Shown: piece after piece, positions 13,001 to 24,600 of the stretch
Layout: every line of letters begins with the position of its first letter
How positions within the stretch are numbered: the stretch's first letter is position 1
Source of the DNA: Gordionus sp. m RMFG-2023
Lineage: Eukaryota > Nematomorpha > Gordioida > Chordodea > Parachordodidae
Length of the DNA: 64,000 nt
Reading direction: 5' to 3'
NCBI RefSeq assembly: GCF_954871325.1
Contig: NC_088777.1
Span: 4,962,509 to 5,026,508, forward strand
The notes under the pieces: generated by a model
Databases searched by the model: none
Told to the model about the DNA's origin: nothing
Seen by the model: only the letters and a program-made list of their open reading frames with translations
Made by a program: the position numbers and the translations under genes

Positions 13001-15572
13001 TAGGACCGGGTCTGCAGGTGCCGGATTTCTTATACGATTGAGAATTAAAAAAATATTATGGTTAATATTAATATTTAAAAAGTTAACAATTTTTTAAACA
13101 TGAAAAATATCCCGCCATTAATACCTAATTGATATTCCTTTAAAAACATTTATCCTTAACACATACTTCTCCTGTAGGAATGCTCATTTACGTGATTGCC
13201 ATTGTTTTTATACATCCTATAATTTTGGTCAAGAATATCATTTTCTTTCTCCTCTTGTTCAAGGTGCCCATTTTTTCCAACATCCTCGCACATTTTGTAA
13301 GAGTTAGTAAGACAACCACTTTTGTTGGTTACGTTCAGTAAAGATGAAATGCATAGTCCCAACAAGGTGCCAACGCTCCTGGCCAAAGATACCAGAGGAT
13401 TGGTGTTAAAATTGACAAAACTCCTCAGGGCACAGTACTTGAAAGCCATGTGAATACTGTGGTCGGGTTTCAAATCGAGCAAATGCAAGGAATGGTAAAG
13501 AACTAGGCCCGACAAAGGTAATAAAGCGCAAGTGGTTAGGCGGGGGCAGTAAAAGAAAGTAGCAATGTACCAGGCTGCTATACCTAAAGATAAATGTGGA
13601 TGGAAGAACATTTAGTATAATCCTCTGAGAAAACATAATCTTATCACAATTTTTTTAAATATTGTATTGATTAATTTATATTAAAAGTGATGAATAGCTG
13701 TCAAAATTGCAATATTTTGTTCAATTAAACAATATAGTTATATTCAATTTTTTAACCATTTTACCCCGATACTTAGCCACTTTAAACTGAGTATGGGGTA
13801 AAATGGAGAAAAGTACACACTTCACATAATCTAAGATAAAATAGAACTACACGTTTTTTTTTTATTTTGTAGATGAGGGATTTGGCTACTTATAAAAATA
13901 TAATTTTGTTCAGTTTTGTTAATGTTACAAGGTATTATAGTAAAAATGCAATACCAATAGTTTCACCCTGGTTTCGCCTATCTAGATAGATTTTAATGTA
14001 TCTTCCATTGTAAGGATTTGCAAAGCTGCACCTGACTCATGAGTGGGGAATTTTTTTTAAATATTAAAGCAGGCCAGGATGGGTAATTTAAAAAAAAAAT
14101 TACAATGGGTAATGCAAAAAAATTTAAGTAGGTACAAAAAGCTTATTCATTTTTATTGCTTTCTAACTAAAATATGAGATCTATAAATAATAAAGTAAAT
14201 TCACAAAACTAAACACTTTATTTATGGTATGATATAATTGACTTATAAAATGATTGTTTGTAGAAATAGATAACAATAAAGTGAGCAAAAAAGTGATGGC
14301 AATAAAATTCATACAAATAAATTTAATGAGCTGGGATGAACTTTTCATAAAACCTACAAAGGCTGGATAATTTTTTTTTAAAATTATAATGGGTGTGGGT
14401 AGGGTCAGGGCTGCCAAATTTTTTTTAGGTCAAGCTTCAATATGGGAAAAAATTCTAATGAACCAAAGTGGGACAGGCTTTGTAGACCTGAAATCCAAGG
14501 GTGTCAGAAGAGTGGAGCAAAGGGTTGTTGAACAATCATAGATTAAATTTGAATAACCTAAATTTAAAAAAAAAATTGCACAAAATCTTTTAATTTAGCC
14601 CCTAAATTTATTTGAAAAAAATCTTTGAGAACTCTAATTTTTTATAAAATAACCCTGATATGGGCATTGACACTGACACCTAACCTGACCATATCGACAT
14701 TGTCATACATTTTAAAATAATATCTTTTAAGAACTCTAACTTAATTTTAATGGAATATAAATAAAATCCATATAATTATGATGAAAGAATATATATGATT
14801 AATTACCTCCTATCATCCCAAATAATAATTGATGAGGAAAATGAGCAGCTATGTATAAACGTGAAAGTCCAATTCCAACTAATATCATAGCAAATAAGGT
14901 ATATGCTATTAATCTGGATTCATTTATATAATATATGCAACATATTACACATTTGTTTTTTTTAAATATATATATATATAGAAATATATAAAGATGGATA
15001 TAAACCAAATTTATATCAAAAGTACAGAAGATTTATCACCTGAAATATTGTCTTTTACCAGGAGAACAAAAATTGGTACTTTTATAGCATAAATAATAAA
15101 CTAAACCTAAATAAACTGCCGTTGATACCATCATATGACCAGAAGGGTTTCCTTTAATTTAAAATAATAAAAAGAGATATTTATTGAAATAACCTGGTCC
15201 TGTTTCACAAGTTATTGGAAAATGCCTAAGGTGTGGAAATATACTAGTAGCTTTTACATAATAATCTGTAACATGAACCCACCAATAAGGCCTAGGGCTT
15301 CGTAAAACCCTTTGTATTAAATTAGATTTTAAAAAAAAATTAAAAGGTTACCATTTAATCATAAAATTTATCCAATCCGCAAAAATAGTCAGCCAAACAA
15401 TATACACACCCAAAATTTTATTAAAAACATAAAGTATAGGAAAATACACAAAAATTATTAATTTTGCATCACCAAGATGAGAAAAAAATAGTAAAAATTT
15501 ATCATTATTGTGGAAATAATTTTGTAAAGAGTATATAAATGCCGTTTCTTTTGCTAAAATATGTTCCATCAT
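10091..15572 (-). CDS. G6PC: glucose-6-phosphatase catalytic subunit
   Basis: Six exons in order of translation: 15572-15352, 15309-15194, 15151-15040, 14913-14807, 13583-13167 and 10401-10091. Joined they give 1284 nt, 427 aa, with matching phases. The product is the ER-membrane phosphatase that hydrolyses glucose 6-phosphate in gluconeogenesis and glycogen breakdown. All three phosphatase motifs are visible: KX6RP (K73 to R80-P81, [13 protein letters not shown]), PSGH (H118 in NPSGHMM) and SRX5H (R168 and H174 in [11 protein letters not shown]). Multiple hydrophobic segments fit the nine-helix family fold. It is about 70 aa longer than the usual 357 aa because exon 5 carries a hydrophilic insert rich in N, K and E before the last membrane segments. 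Two ATGs stand in tandem; the first was chosen. Introns 1 and 2 are only 42 nt, intron 5 is 2.8 kb. Identification is firm; the paralogue (G6PC1/2/3) cannot be assigned. Confidence 0.93.
10456..10745 (-). mobile_element. MITE with TAATACCTAGACTGACGA ends, copy 1
   Basis: Shares TAATACC-TGACTGACGA, CAAATCAGCTGGACCCGCC and ATTATCTCGATGATCAG with the copies at 18177-18487 and 38986-39297. The right terminal repeat is lost here. It lies inside intron 5 of the G6Pase gene. Strand is arbitrary. Confidence 0.65.
11260..12110 (+). mobile_element. mariner transposase fossil
   Basis: Translated pieces in several frames follow the mariner transposase in order: [20 protein letters not shown], then LVHFIWFTG and PPINLKSD (the FTDEK..PPxNLQND region), then [17 protein letters not shown] (normally QQDSAPAHRARET), and near the end [20 protein letters not shown] and NRFDQRIVG. 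These are plain DNA-transposon relics with several frameshifts and stops, including loss of the His of SAPAH, so no active enzyme. Terminal repeats were not found. It sits in G6Pase intron 5 in the opposite orientation to that gene. The short open frames here on both strands are fragments of this fossil. Confidence 0.78.
12461..12608. mobile_element. GC-rich hAT-type MITE (AGACGTCTGAAATGGGCGG ends)
   Basis: GCAGAGGTCTGCAATGGGTG at the left and CCGCCCATTTCAGACGTCT at the right are inverted repeats; GGGCGGG blocks fill the inside. Flanks AATCTGCA (12453-12460) and AATTTGCA (12609-12616) match at 7 of 8 bases, the size expected of a hAT target duplication. Confidence 0.6.
12692..12851. mobile_element. 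hAT-type MITE built from TATCTAGATA repeats
   Basis: Ends CAGTTGTTAAAGGATCTAG and ATCTTTTAACAACTCTG are inverted. Flanks GAAATATG and AAAATATG match at 7 of 8 bases. The inside is a run of TATCTAGATA / TATCTGTATC variants. A second, more eroded member lies at 25876-25985 (GAGAGTTGTTAAGTATCTAG to TTTTAGCAACTC). Confidence 0.55.
12925..13030. repeat. GC-rich inverted pocket (GCCCGGCC / GGACCGGGTC)
   Basis: CAGGCCCGGCCATTAAATT and GGACCGGGTCTGCAGG resemble the ends of the GC-rich CTGCAGGTC element family, in inverted arrangement. Too eroded to delimit. No coding content. Confidence 0.35.
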
Positions 15573-16490
15573 TTCACATAGATAAATAAATGAACATATG
15601 GCAATTCAGATTATAAATATTAAAAAAATATTTAAAAATAAGCGGTAGAAATATATAATACTTTAAAATATAATTTTAAGCAAAAATTCAATTTGTCAAG
15701 CAAAACTAAATTTAAAAATATACTGTTGACGAAGAGGGACCCGGTTTCTCCTCGGGGCAAAAGTCCTAGAAACAGAATCCTCCAAATAATGTTCACTGCA
15801 ACTCGAACAGGTTCATCATCAAATATACTTTAACGTTAACTTATTTTTAGCCCCAGTTCTCTATTCATAGATATTATAATCGGTGGTGTTTAAATGTTAA
15901 CAATGTTAATTTCTATCATTTAATCCAAACTTGGCGCAGCATTTCAAAGTAGAAGGCTAATATCCAATGTAATCCATATAAAGAATTCTCGTCGCGTTGG
16001 TTATAATTACTTGTAATATCTTTGATCTAGCTCCTCCGATTTATACAAGAACCTTTGTCTTTGCTTTATATCTGTTGTTTCAGTCAATTTATAATTGGCA
16101 TTTATGTACATTATTCAACTTCTCATTCTCTTTGTGTTTGAATTTTTAGAAGATTTAGTATGTTATAGATTTCATAAAAATAAAGATTTGCATGGATATG
16201 GATATTGTTATACAAAATAAATATTTATATCAACAGGATTTTAAATATTGGGATTAAATAATAATGATAAAAAAAGAATATCACAGTTGGAGAATCTATC
16301 AAATAATAAGAAATCACATGTGAATATTGGGATCAGAAATTTCATGTTTATTTTATAATATTTAGGATTATGATTGATAGGATAGAGCTGCTGGGATAAT
16401 GTTGAAAGGAAAATATAAAAATTGAGATATTAATTAAACAAAAAACACATTTGATTGAGTCACATATATAATCTATTGACATTGGTGCAT

Positions 16491-17613
16491 AGGCGTAGCA
16501 GGGGGGAGGGCAAAGGAAAATCCCCCTCCTTCAGAAATATATCACTTTTTGTGAATATCATTTAAGCTTATAAAAAATACCCCCCTTAGTCCTCCCATCA
16601 CTCCCTGACCCTCAAAAATGTATGCATATATCTAAAACAATAATTTGAAAAAAAGAATGTAAAAGTTGATAATTTTTTATAAAATTTATATATTTTTAGA
16701 AAAAAGCAATTATATATATATATAAAGTGAACCAAAAATGTTTTTTAATAAATGGAATGTAAGCCAAAGATAAGTCTAAAGACAAAAGCGTAATGTATTT
16801 TAATTATTAATAATTGATCCATAAAATTGCTAAATAATATTATATATCAAATATAAGTTTAACAAAGTCAGTAATTTTAATTAATTTATCTTAATAAAAG
16901 TAAAATATAATAATAAAACTATTGATAAAATTAAATCATATATTAAATAAAAAAATTAAGGCACAATACAAACAGTGGAATATCATATGTCGTAGATTTA
17001 CAATATATCTAATTTTATCAATTATCATATGACAATCAGGTAATTTTTAGCAATATAGCGATTAAAATATTTTACAGAAAACTATAAAATATTTAAAGGA
17101 CAATAGAAAATATCTTTTAAAGACATTGTGGGATGAATAATATGAAAATTAATTTATAATATTATTTATTATTTAAATAAATAGATGGCGTTAAATATTT
17201 AAATGCTAATAGTTGCTATATTTATTATCAAGAACATTGATAACTGTAATATATTCTTTAACTGTCAAATATATCTGTAAAAGTGAATTTTAACTAGATT
17301 TTTGTAATTAATTTTATATAATAGAGAAATAACAACTATATGACATTTTTGTTTGGAATAAATTATTATCATGCTTTTATATTAATGTATATACAAGTAA
17401 TTCATTATATTTTATATAAACTAATGAAAATATATTCCATATTTATTCCAGGCTTTTTTTTAAAATTAAAATTAACCTCCAATCTTGTAAAAATATTTTA
17501 TAACTATATATAGACTGGTAATCTGGCCGAAGTCAGGGCAAAAGGGGGTCTCGGGGCGAAACCCTTAGTAATTTTTTAATCCCCCCCCCCCCCAATCCTG
17601 GCTTCTCCTTATC
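16491..17613. mobile_element. non-autonomous element with 10-bp flanking duplication
   Basis: Bounded by exact direct copies of ATTGGTGCAT at 16481-16490 and 17614-17623. The left end begins AGGCGTAGCAGGGGGG and the right end finishes with a C13 tract and CCTGGCTTCTCC, a loose inverted match. The 1.1-kb interior is AT-rich and has no transposase. The related GC-rich ends at 41397-41834 (GGGTCGGAGCTAC to CAGTGCTCCCT) may be a relative. Confidence 0.6.
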
Positions 17614-17714
17614 ATTGGTGCATACATAATAAAATATAGAAGTTTCATAAAATATTAGAATTAAATATGCCGAATATAATTATTATTAAAAAAATAAAAC
17701 AATATCTATAGGAT

Positions 17715-17850
17715 AATTTCATAAGCTCTGAGTGGATCGGTCTTTTTGATAGATGGATATCCTATTTTCCTCTAAATATCTTTCCCAATTAACGATATCT
17801 GAGCACCAGTATAGAGATTAAAATAAACATTTAAACCATTTTGCTCGCTT
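17715..17850 (-). mobile_element. short fossil of a Ty3/gypsy-like retroelement (protease region)
   Basis: A short stretch read on the minus strand resembles the retropepsin region of Ty3/gypsy-type polyproteins. It is a small broken fragment; no LTRs or other parts were recognised nearby. Age cannot be judged beyond old. Confidence 0.25.
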
Positions 17851-18176
17851 GTTTTTTTTGACAGTTACTATTTCAATCGTATCGTTGTACTAGGTACTTA
17901 CTTAACATAAATAAAAGGTTTGACTCAGCATCAACAACTAGAAGACTCTTAAAGGTTACTACAATAGATAACTATTGAGAATAGTATTTCTAATAAGGTG
18001 ATTTGAGTAGCTATAGTTGTGATTATAACAAACAAAGCAATATAAAAGAGGACAGAAATAGCAATACCCCTGATAAATGTTTGGATAAAAAATTTAATGG
18101 CTTCCTTTGTTAATAAAAAAATGGCATCCTCACATAATTAACGAAGATTCTCTTCATATGGGTCATCAATGACATA

Positions 18177-18487
18177 TAATACCTAGACTGACGATTCATT
18201 CATTAAAATGCATTTTTAAGCGTCGTTAAAAGCAAATCAGCTGGACCCGCCATTTTGGTAACCTTTATAATAATTATTTTCATGTTAAAAACTAATATTA
18301 AATTGATAACTTACTTTCTTATTATCTCGATGATCAGGCAATTCTTTAATAAAGTTTGCATCAGATATAATATAAAATTAGGCTCTCGTTTAAAATTTTA
18401 ATATTTATTACAGTAACCAAGATAGCGTCTCTAGCTGATTTGTATTGATGTACACTTTTAATGAATGAATCGTCAGTCTAGGTATTA
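18177..18487 (+). mobile_element. MITE with TAATACCTAGACTGACGA ends, copy 2 (complete)
   Basis: TAATACCTAGACTGACGATT at the left is matched by AATCGTCAGTCTAGGTATTA at the right. It is 311 bp long. The interior has the family core CAAATCAGCTGGACCCGCC. No 8-bp duplication is apparent; ends flanked by TA are compatible with a Tc1/mariner-type element, which is only an inference. It lies 126 bp before the ALDH5A1 start codon, so it may affect that promoter. Confidence 0.7.
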
Positions 18488-18613
18488 TTATACATCATTT
18501 TGGGTCATATACAAAAATGGTAAATGAATGAATGAAATATTATTGATGTATTAATTAAGAATACATTCATATATCATATATTTTCAAAGTATTTTTTAAA
18601 AAATAATAATAAA

Positions 18614-21600
18614 ATGACGCAAAATATAAGATCCCTGTCTACATATATTTTAATGAATAAAGCCTTTATAAATGGTAAATGGATTGACTCATTAGAAAAT
18701 AAAAGGCAATATTATATGGAAAAAATTATCACTAATTTTATCATCTAGCTTTGGAATACTTAATCCAGCATCACAGAAGGTGATAGGGAATGTGCCTGAT
18801 TTAACAATTGAACAAGTAAATTCTTCAATATTGTTGGCTCATGATAGTTTTGACAAATGGAAAAAGATTTCAGGAAAAGTATGTCTTATGTATATAAAAT
18901 GTCTTAACTAATTGTTTAAGGTAAAGTATATAATTGTGAATTTTAAATGGAAGCATAGCAGAGCTTATAATCATTATTTTATGATTGTGAAAAAATAAAT
19001 TTTATATTCATAATATCTATTTAGGATAAGTTACTATTTACAATTTTCACTGAGATTTAAATTATTTTTTTAAAATATTTTTACAAAATAATATGTAATA
19101 TTTGAATAATTTAATAATAAAATTTATGAAAAGTGGTTTTAATAACATTCCCAACTGATGCTTCCTTTAAAGATATATTTTTATGGAATTGCAAAAATAC
19201 TATAACCTTAAGATGCATATTATCCACATTATTTAATGTTTAAATAGTACTCAGAAACAATAAATAATTGGAGTATACTTGTGGTTATATTTTTTGCTTA
19301 TTTCTTTTTAATAAAAAAGAGTTTTTGTACCTTAAGACCTATATACAAACCCTTTTATAATCTTTGATTACATTTTCCAATTCATCTATAAATATATTTT
19401 TTTAAATTTCTTTTAATAACCAATCTGTGGCTTGATTAAACATTACCTTAGATAAGGTCTAAACTGAAACCTAACCAAATTGTCCCAAAAATGCATACAT
19501 GAAAACTGTTAAATTGGAATTTAGGATTTTAAACCTACAGCCTTCTTTTAAAATTTCCAACAACCAGTTTTTACAAGCTTTTTAAACCTTAAATAATTCT
19601 TTAAGCCAATTTTTTAATCTGATTTTATTGATAATACATTTCCAACATATTAAAAATACCTATCCTATGAATTTTAAACAATTTTGCCTGTTAACTTTTG
19701 TGTCATTTATAATTTATATAAAACATATATAGAGGGGGGGGAGGTTGGTTTATTTATTGCTAAAATTTCAATTTATTTTTAATTACCTTAACATAGTTTG
19801 AAACTATAGCCTGAATCCCTCAAAATTTTTTTAAATTTATTAACTGGAATCTTTACCCACTTTTTTCAAAATTGTTAGATATCATAACCCTTTATTTGTG
19901 TACAGGTTTTTCAAATTCTGATTTTTACGCCATCTATTGTGAAATAAAAAATATATTTTTTTATTTAGGAAATAAAACAATTAACAAAATAAAACATAAA
20001 AATCATTCGCCAAAATAATAAAATTTTGTTATTGATTAAACAAATTTTTTTTTTGGTTTGTGTTTTACCATTGATCCATGGATACCATATGTTTAAATTA
20101 ATCATTTATATGACCATGTCATGATTTTATTCGACAGCAATTTAATTGTTGTACTCCATTTTAGGAAAGAGGTCATATTCTCAGGAAATGGTTCGATCTT
20201 ATGATCAAGAACAAGGAGGCGTTGGCTGCATTGATCACCCAAGAAAATGTAAGTTAAATATTATTTTAATTATTAATTTAGAAATAATCATAAAAAATAG
20301 AAAGAAAGCAAGAGGCAGAAAATCAGTGTTGCTAAACGGTTCCTTTTTAGCCGGTTTTTAAAAACGGCTAACTCAGTATTTCATCCAGAAAAATATTACG
20401 CAAGCCTGAAGATTTTGTTTATAGAAGGAACAAAGGTCTAGACAAATACTTTCGAAATTTCAAGGTTAAGGCAATATTTTTCTGGCTAAAATACTGAGTT
20501 AGCCATTTTTAAAAATAGGCTCAAAACGAGCGGTTTAACAACACTAAAAAAAATATACCCTATATCTCTCCTTTATGCAAATGATTGAATGTATTATCAA
20601 AATTTAACTTCCATCGTTTTTATAGGCCTTATAAAAAAAATGGTTTTATTATAAGGAAGTCAAGAAATGACGAAAACTGAACTAAAGTAAACCAGTTAGG
20701 GCTAGATCGGGCAATTGATCTTCGTCATTTAAAAAAAAAACTTTTTAGTTTTTATTTATTAACAACAAGCCTGTGCTGTGTTTATTTTAAAAAATAACGT
20801 AAAAATGATCACAAGTAACGGATGCCTTACTTAAAATGTGAGAGGGCAGGGTGTTAAAGTTATCCCTTTTTTAGCCAGAAATGGTAACCACGTATAACAG
20901 TGTTTAGAAAACAATCTCTTTCATTCATCCAAATCCACTCCCATTCAAGATAATTGGAAAAATAATTTAAATATTTTTTTTTGCCGAAATTTGACATTGA
21001 TTATTTTTATAGTAATAATTGTGTAGAAAGAAAAACGAAAACAATTTTTTTATTTTTTTTGGCAAACACTGTTATGTATATAATTATATATATATATTGA
21101 ATAAAAGTTTTCCCATAATTGCATTTATTTTAACTTCACGACGTATGCAAGGTTAAATACTGCGGACAGTTTAAACCCCCTCCCCTCTTCCTAGTGTTCC
21201 TGGGTCGAGCTCTGACCTAAAAAAATGGCCGGGATTTTTTGAGGGTTTCTATCCATCATCACCTTATAATATTTTTGTTTTAAATTTTTTTTTTAAACCC
21301 CATCTCCTTCTTGAAAATGATAGCAGTTATACTCTAGATCGCATATCATTACTCGGAATCGATAAAGCGATATATCGGTATCGCTTAGCGGTTTCCATAA
21401 GCGTTAGCGGCGCGATTTTTTAGAAGCGTCTCCGCCCAATATTTTGGCTCAAGAATATTACGTAAACCTTGTTCCGAGTTTGGCTAAAATATTGGGCGGA
21501 ACGTTTTTAAAAATCGAGCCGTTTAACAACATAGGTTTCCGGTTGAAAAATATACTTATTTTTTTAATTTGTTTTTGTTTGTTTGTTTTTTTTTTCAAAT

Positions 21601-24600
21601 TTCGTATTTTATAAAAAAGGGTAAAACGATGAAAGAATCATTGACGGAAATAGAATTAGGCGCCAGCTATATCGAGTGGTTCTCTGGCGAGGCTCCGCGG
21701 ATTAACGGCGACATTTTGACCTCGCCTAAAAGGGAGAAGCAGCTGTTAGTTTTCAAAGAACCGCTGGGTGTTTGCGCCTTCATAACGCCGGTAAAGAAAC
21801 TCTCTCTGTCGGATTCAATATATATTAAATGCATAATAAGTCTAGTGAAAAAAATGATTTAGGAATGGAAATAATAAGTGCTTATACAAAAAAAGAAAGG
21901 AAAGAAAGAAGGAAAGCAAAAAAATTTAAAACCATAAATTGTTACGAAAAAAAAAACTCTTTAAAAACCTTTCAATTTCTTTTAAAAATATATGAATTGA
22001 TTAAATAATATATATCGATTTTTTTTTGCAAATGTGATTATAAATTTATAGTCTTAATCAATAAAATAAATCCTAAAATAAGTGGAATTTTCCGAGCGCT
22101 ATGATAGCTAGGAAAGTAGGCCCCGCACTGGCCGCTGGCTGCACGTGCGTTCTAAAACCGTCCGAAGAAACTCCGCTGTCCGCTCTCGCGTTAGCTAAAG
22201 TTACCTTATTATTTTTTTTTGCAAATTATCTTGTTAATATTCCTATTTTTTTTAAATCCGATTTACATTATTCTAATCTTTCTTTTCATCACTTTTTAAG
22301 TATTATTTCGTCATTTTTTTTTCGTCTTCCCTCTAACCTGTGCGATCATTTCGGAAATCCAGAATCGGATGAAATTAATATGCATCTTGGCCCGATCAAA
22401 ACTTTTCTGTTTTTGCGACTACTAAATTTAACACTCTATTCATCTATAAATATTTTTTTGATATACTAAACTATGGTTGGGTAATGGCTAAATGTCGAGC
22501 TAATTCGGCTCAATCTTCAGTCGACTGCCAGATAAAATTCGTTAAGATTTAAAGGCGTTATAATTTATATTAGTTTCTTCTAAAATTTAAGCTGCTATCT
22601 CTCTTTTTATGAAAAACCCCATAGGCCAATAAGTAAATAATTTTCGGCTTAAAAAAAACTTGGTTTAGCCGGCTAAGAATCGGCTTAATCGGCTAAAAAT
22701 ATAGTAATTACCCGCTGACTATGATTCTAAATAGAGAAGATGACGGTGGCTAATATTTTATTTTAGCAGGTCTGGGTTCAAATGCTGAAATATAATATGA
22801 TTCATAAAATTTATATACATATTTTAAAAAAATTTTTTTTGCAAGAAATAAAGCTTAAAAAAACATTAAAATTTTATTTGCTTGTCTATAGGGTAGGTAT
22901 TCTAAACATACTGGAATGCATTTCCGGTAAAATCAGATTTTTAAATTTGAAAATAAAACGCGCTCAAAAAAACGATTTAAAGTTCAAAAAAGTAACACAT
23001 TACCGAAAAAATGCATTCATGCTGGCTCGGCCGGATAAATTGATTTTTATTTAAGGTCCTGATTTTTTGGGGGATAAATAAAAGTTTGTTCGAGCCGGGC
23101 TGGAGATCACTAGAATCATCAGAAGCTAATGTACCCCCTCCCCCTTTCTTCATTTCGAATTTTATTTTACTCACTATCGCCATTCCTTTTTTAATCAATT
23201 TCTTTAAGGAATGAAAGAAACGTATGAAATGAAAAAAAAATGATTAAATAATAATATTAGATTTAAAAAAAAAACGAAAGAAAGATAGAAAGAAAGAAAA
23301 GCAAAAAGGAAAAAATAAATCTTTTTTCTTCTTCTTCAATAAGTTAAGTCAAGAGGCGGGACTTCCACCCGGTGTTTTCAACGTACTAACCTGTTCTACC
23401 AAATCGAATTCCGACGTCGGCAAATTGTTATGCACGCACCCCCTCATTTCCAAGATATCCTTCACTGGTTCCACCAAAATTGGAAAGGTTATTATTTTAC
23501 ATTGCAACATTTTTAACCCTTATGAAATCATAGACGCGCAGGCCCGGCCGACCCGACCCTTAGACCGCCATGGGTACACATGCAAAGCCCTATTTTAATT
23601 TTATAAAATATACCCGGGCCGGGCCTTTCAAAACCAAAACATTTTAAATCGCCATTATTATTAGCTATAATAATTTTTTTCGCAATATATATTTTTTTAT
23701 AAAAATCTGGGCCGGGGCAAATGATACCCTCTGCAGGTCTCTGTGATAAATTACAAAAATATGCCATTCTTGTGTTGGTTATTTTTTTTAAAAAAATTAT
23801 ATCTTTTTTGTTTTTAAAATGCCAAATTTTTTGGTTCCAAAAAAGTAACAATTTTAAAAATTATTTTTAAATAAAAAAAAAATAGATACATAAAACGAAA
23901 CAAAAAAAATATTTAGAAATTAAAAAAAATTGATATATTTTTTGGAGGGTTTAAGTATCAAAATTATTGAAATTTATAGTAATAAATTTTATTTTGATGT
24001 TGGTCGGTAATTTTATGAGAATCTTAATTCTTTTCTTCCCCCTTTATAAAAAAGGTTTTCTTTTAATATTTTTTTATAGCGATAAAAGCTCTATCGGACT
24101 GGGGCAGATTCGGACCTTGATTTTTATAAAAAAAATTTATTTCGGGAACAAAAATTATTATTTTCAGGGAATAACCAATTTTTTTTTTTATTATGCTTTC
24201 AGCGCTTAAAAAATTACTTTTTTTTAAAAAAGAAATAACAAATCAGATCTCACCTATTTCTAAAATAATGTTTTGAATCGGATTGGTCGGCGAAAACGGA
24301 AATAGGTCCGATTGATTGCGACTCTTATTCGATCAAGTCTCGCTTCTTAATCGTCCAATTGGAACGTTAAATAAATTTAAAAAAAAGGCCTTAGCCTTTA
24401 TCAACGTTGACTTACATTTAGTTAATGACCAACATCGGACCTTTGTTATGTAAAATTCAAGCAAATAGGCCAGTATAGATATCATCCCATACTTTGGCCC
24501 ATAACCGTGTTAAATAATCTTGTAACTTCTTTTTCTTCGTTTAAGTTGCACCTTTCGACGCTTACCCAGGGCAGACCAGTTTACCCATTCTAATCCTTTT

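Larger units (their letters stand above)
15573..18613. other. divergent intergenic region between G6Pase and ALDH5A1
   Basis: The two genes are transcribed away from each other from either side of this 3-kb stretch, so it must hold both promoters. I could not place core promoter elements with confidence in this AT-rich sequence. It contains the TIR element at 16491-17613, a short retroelement relic near 17715-17850 and a MITE at 18177-18487. Confidence 0.5.
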
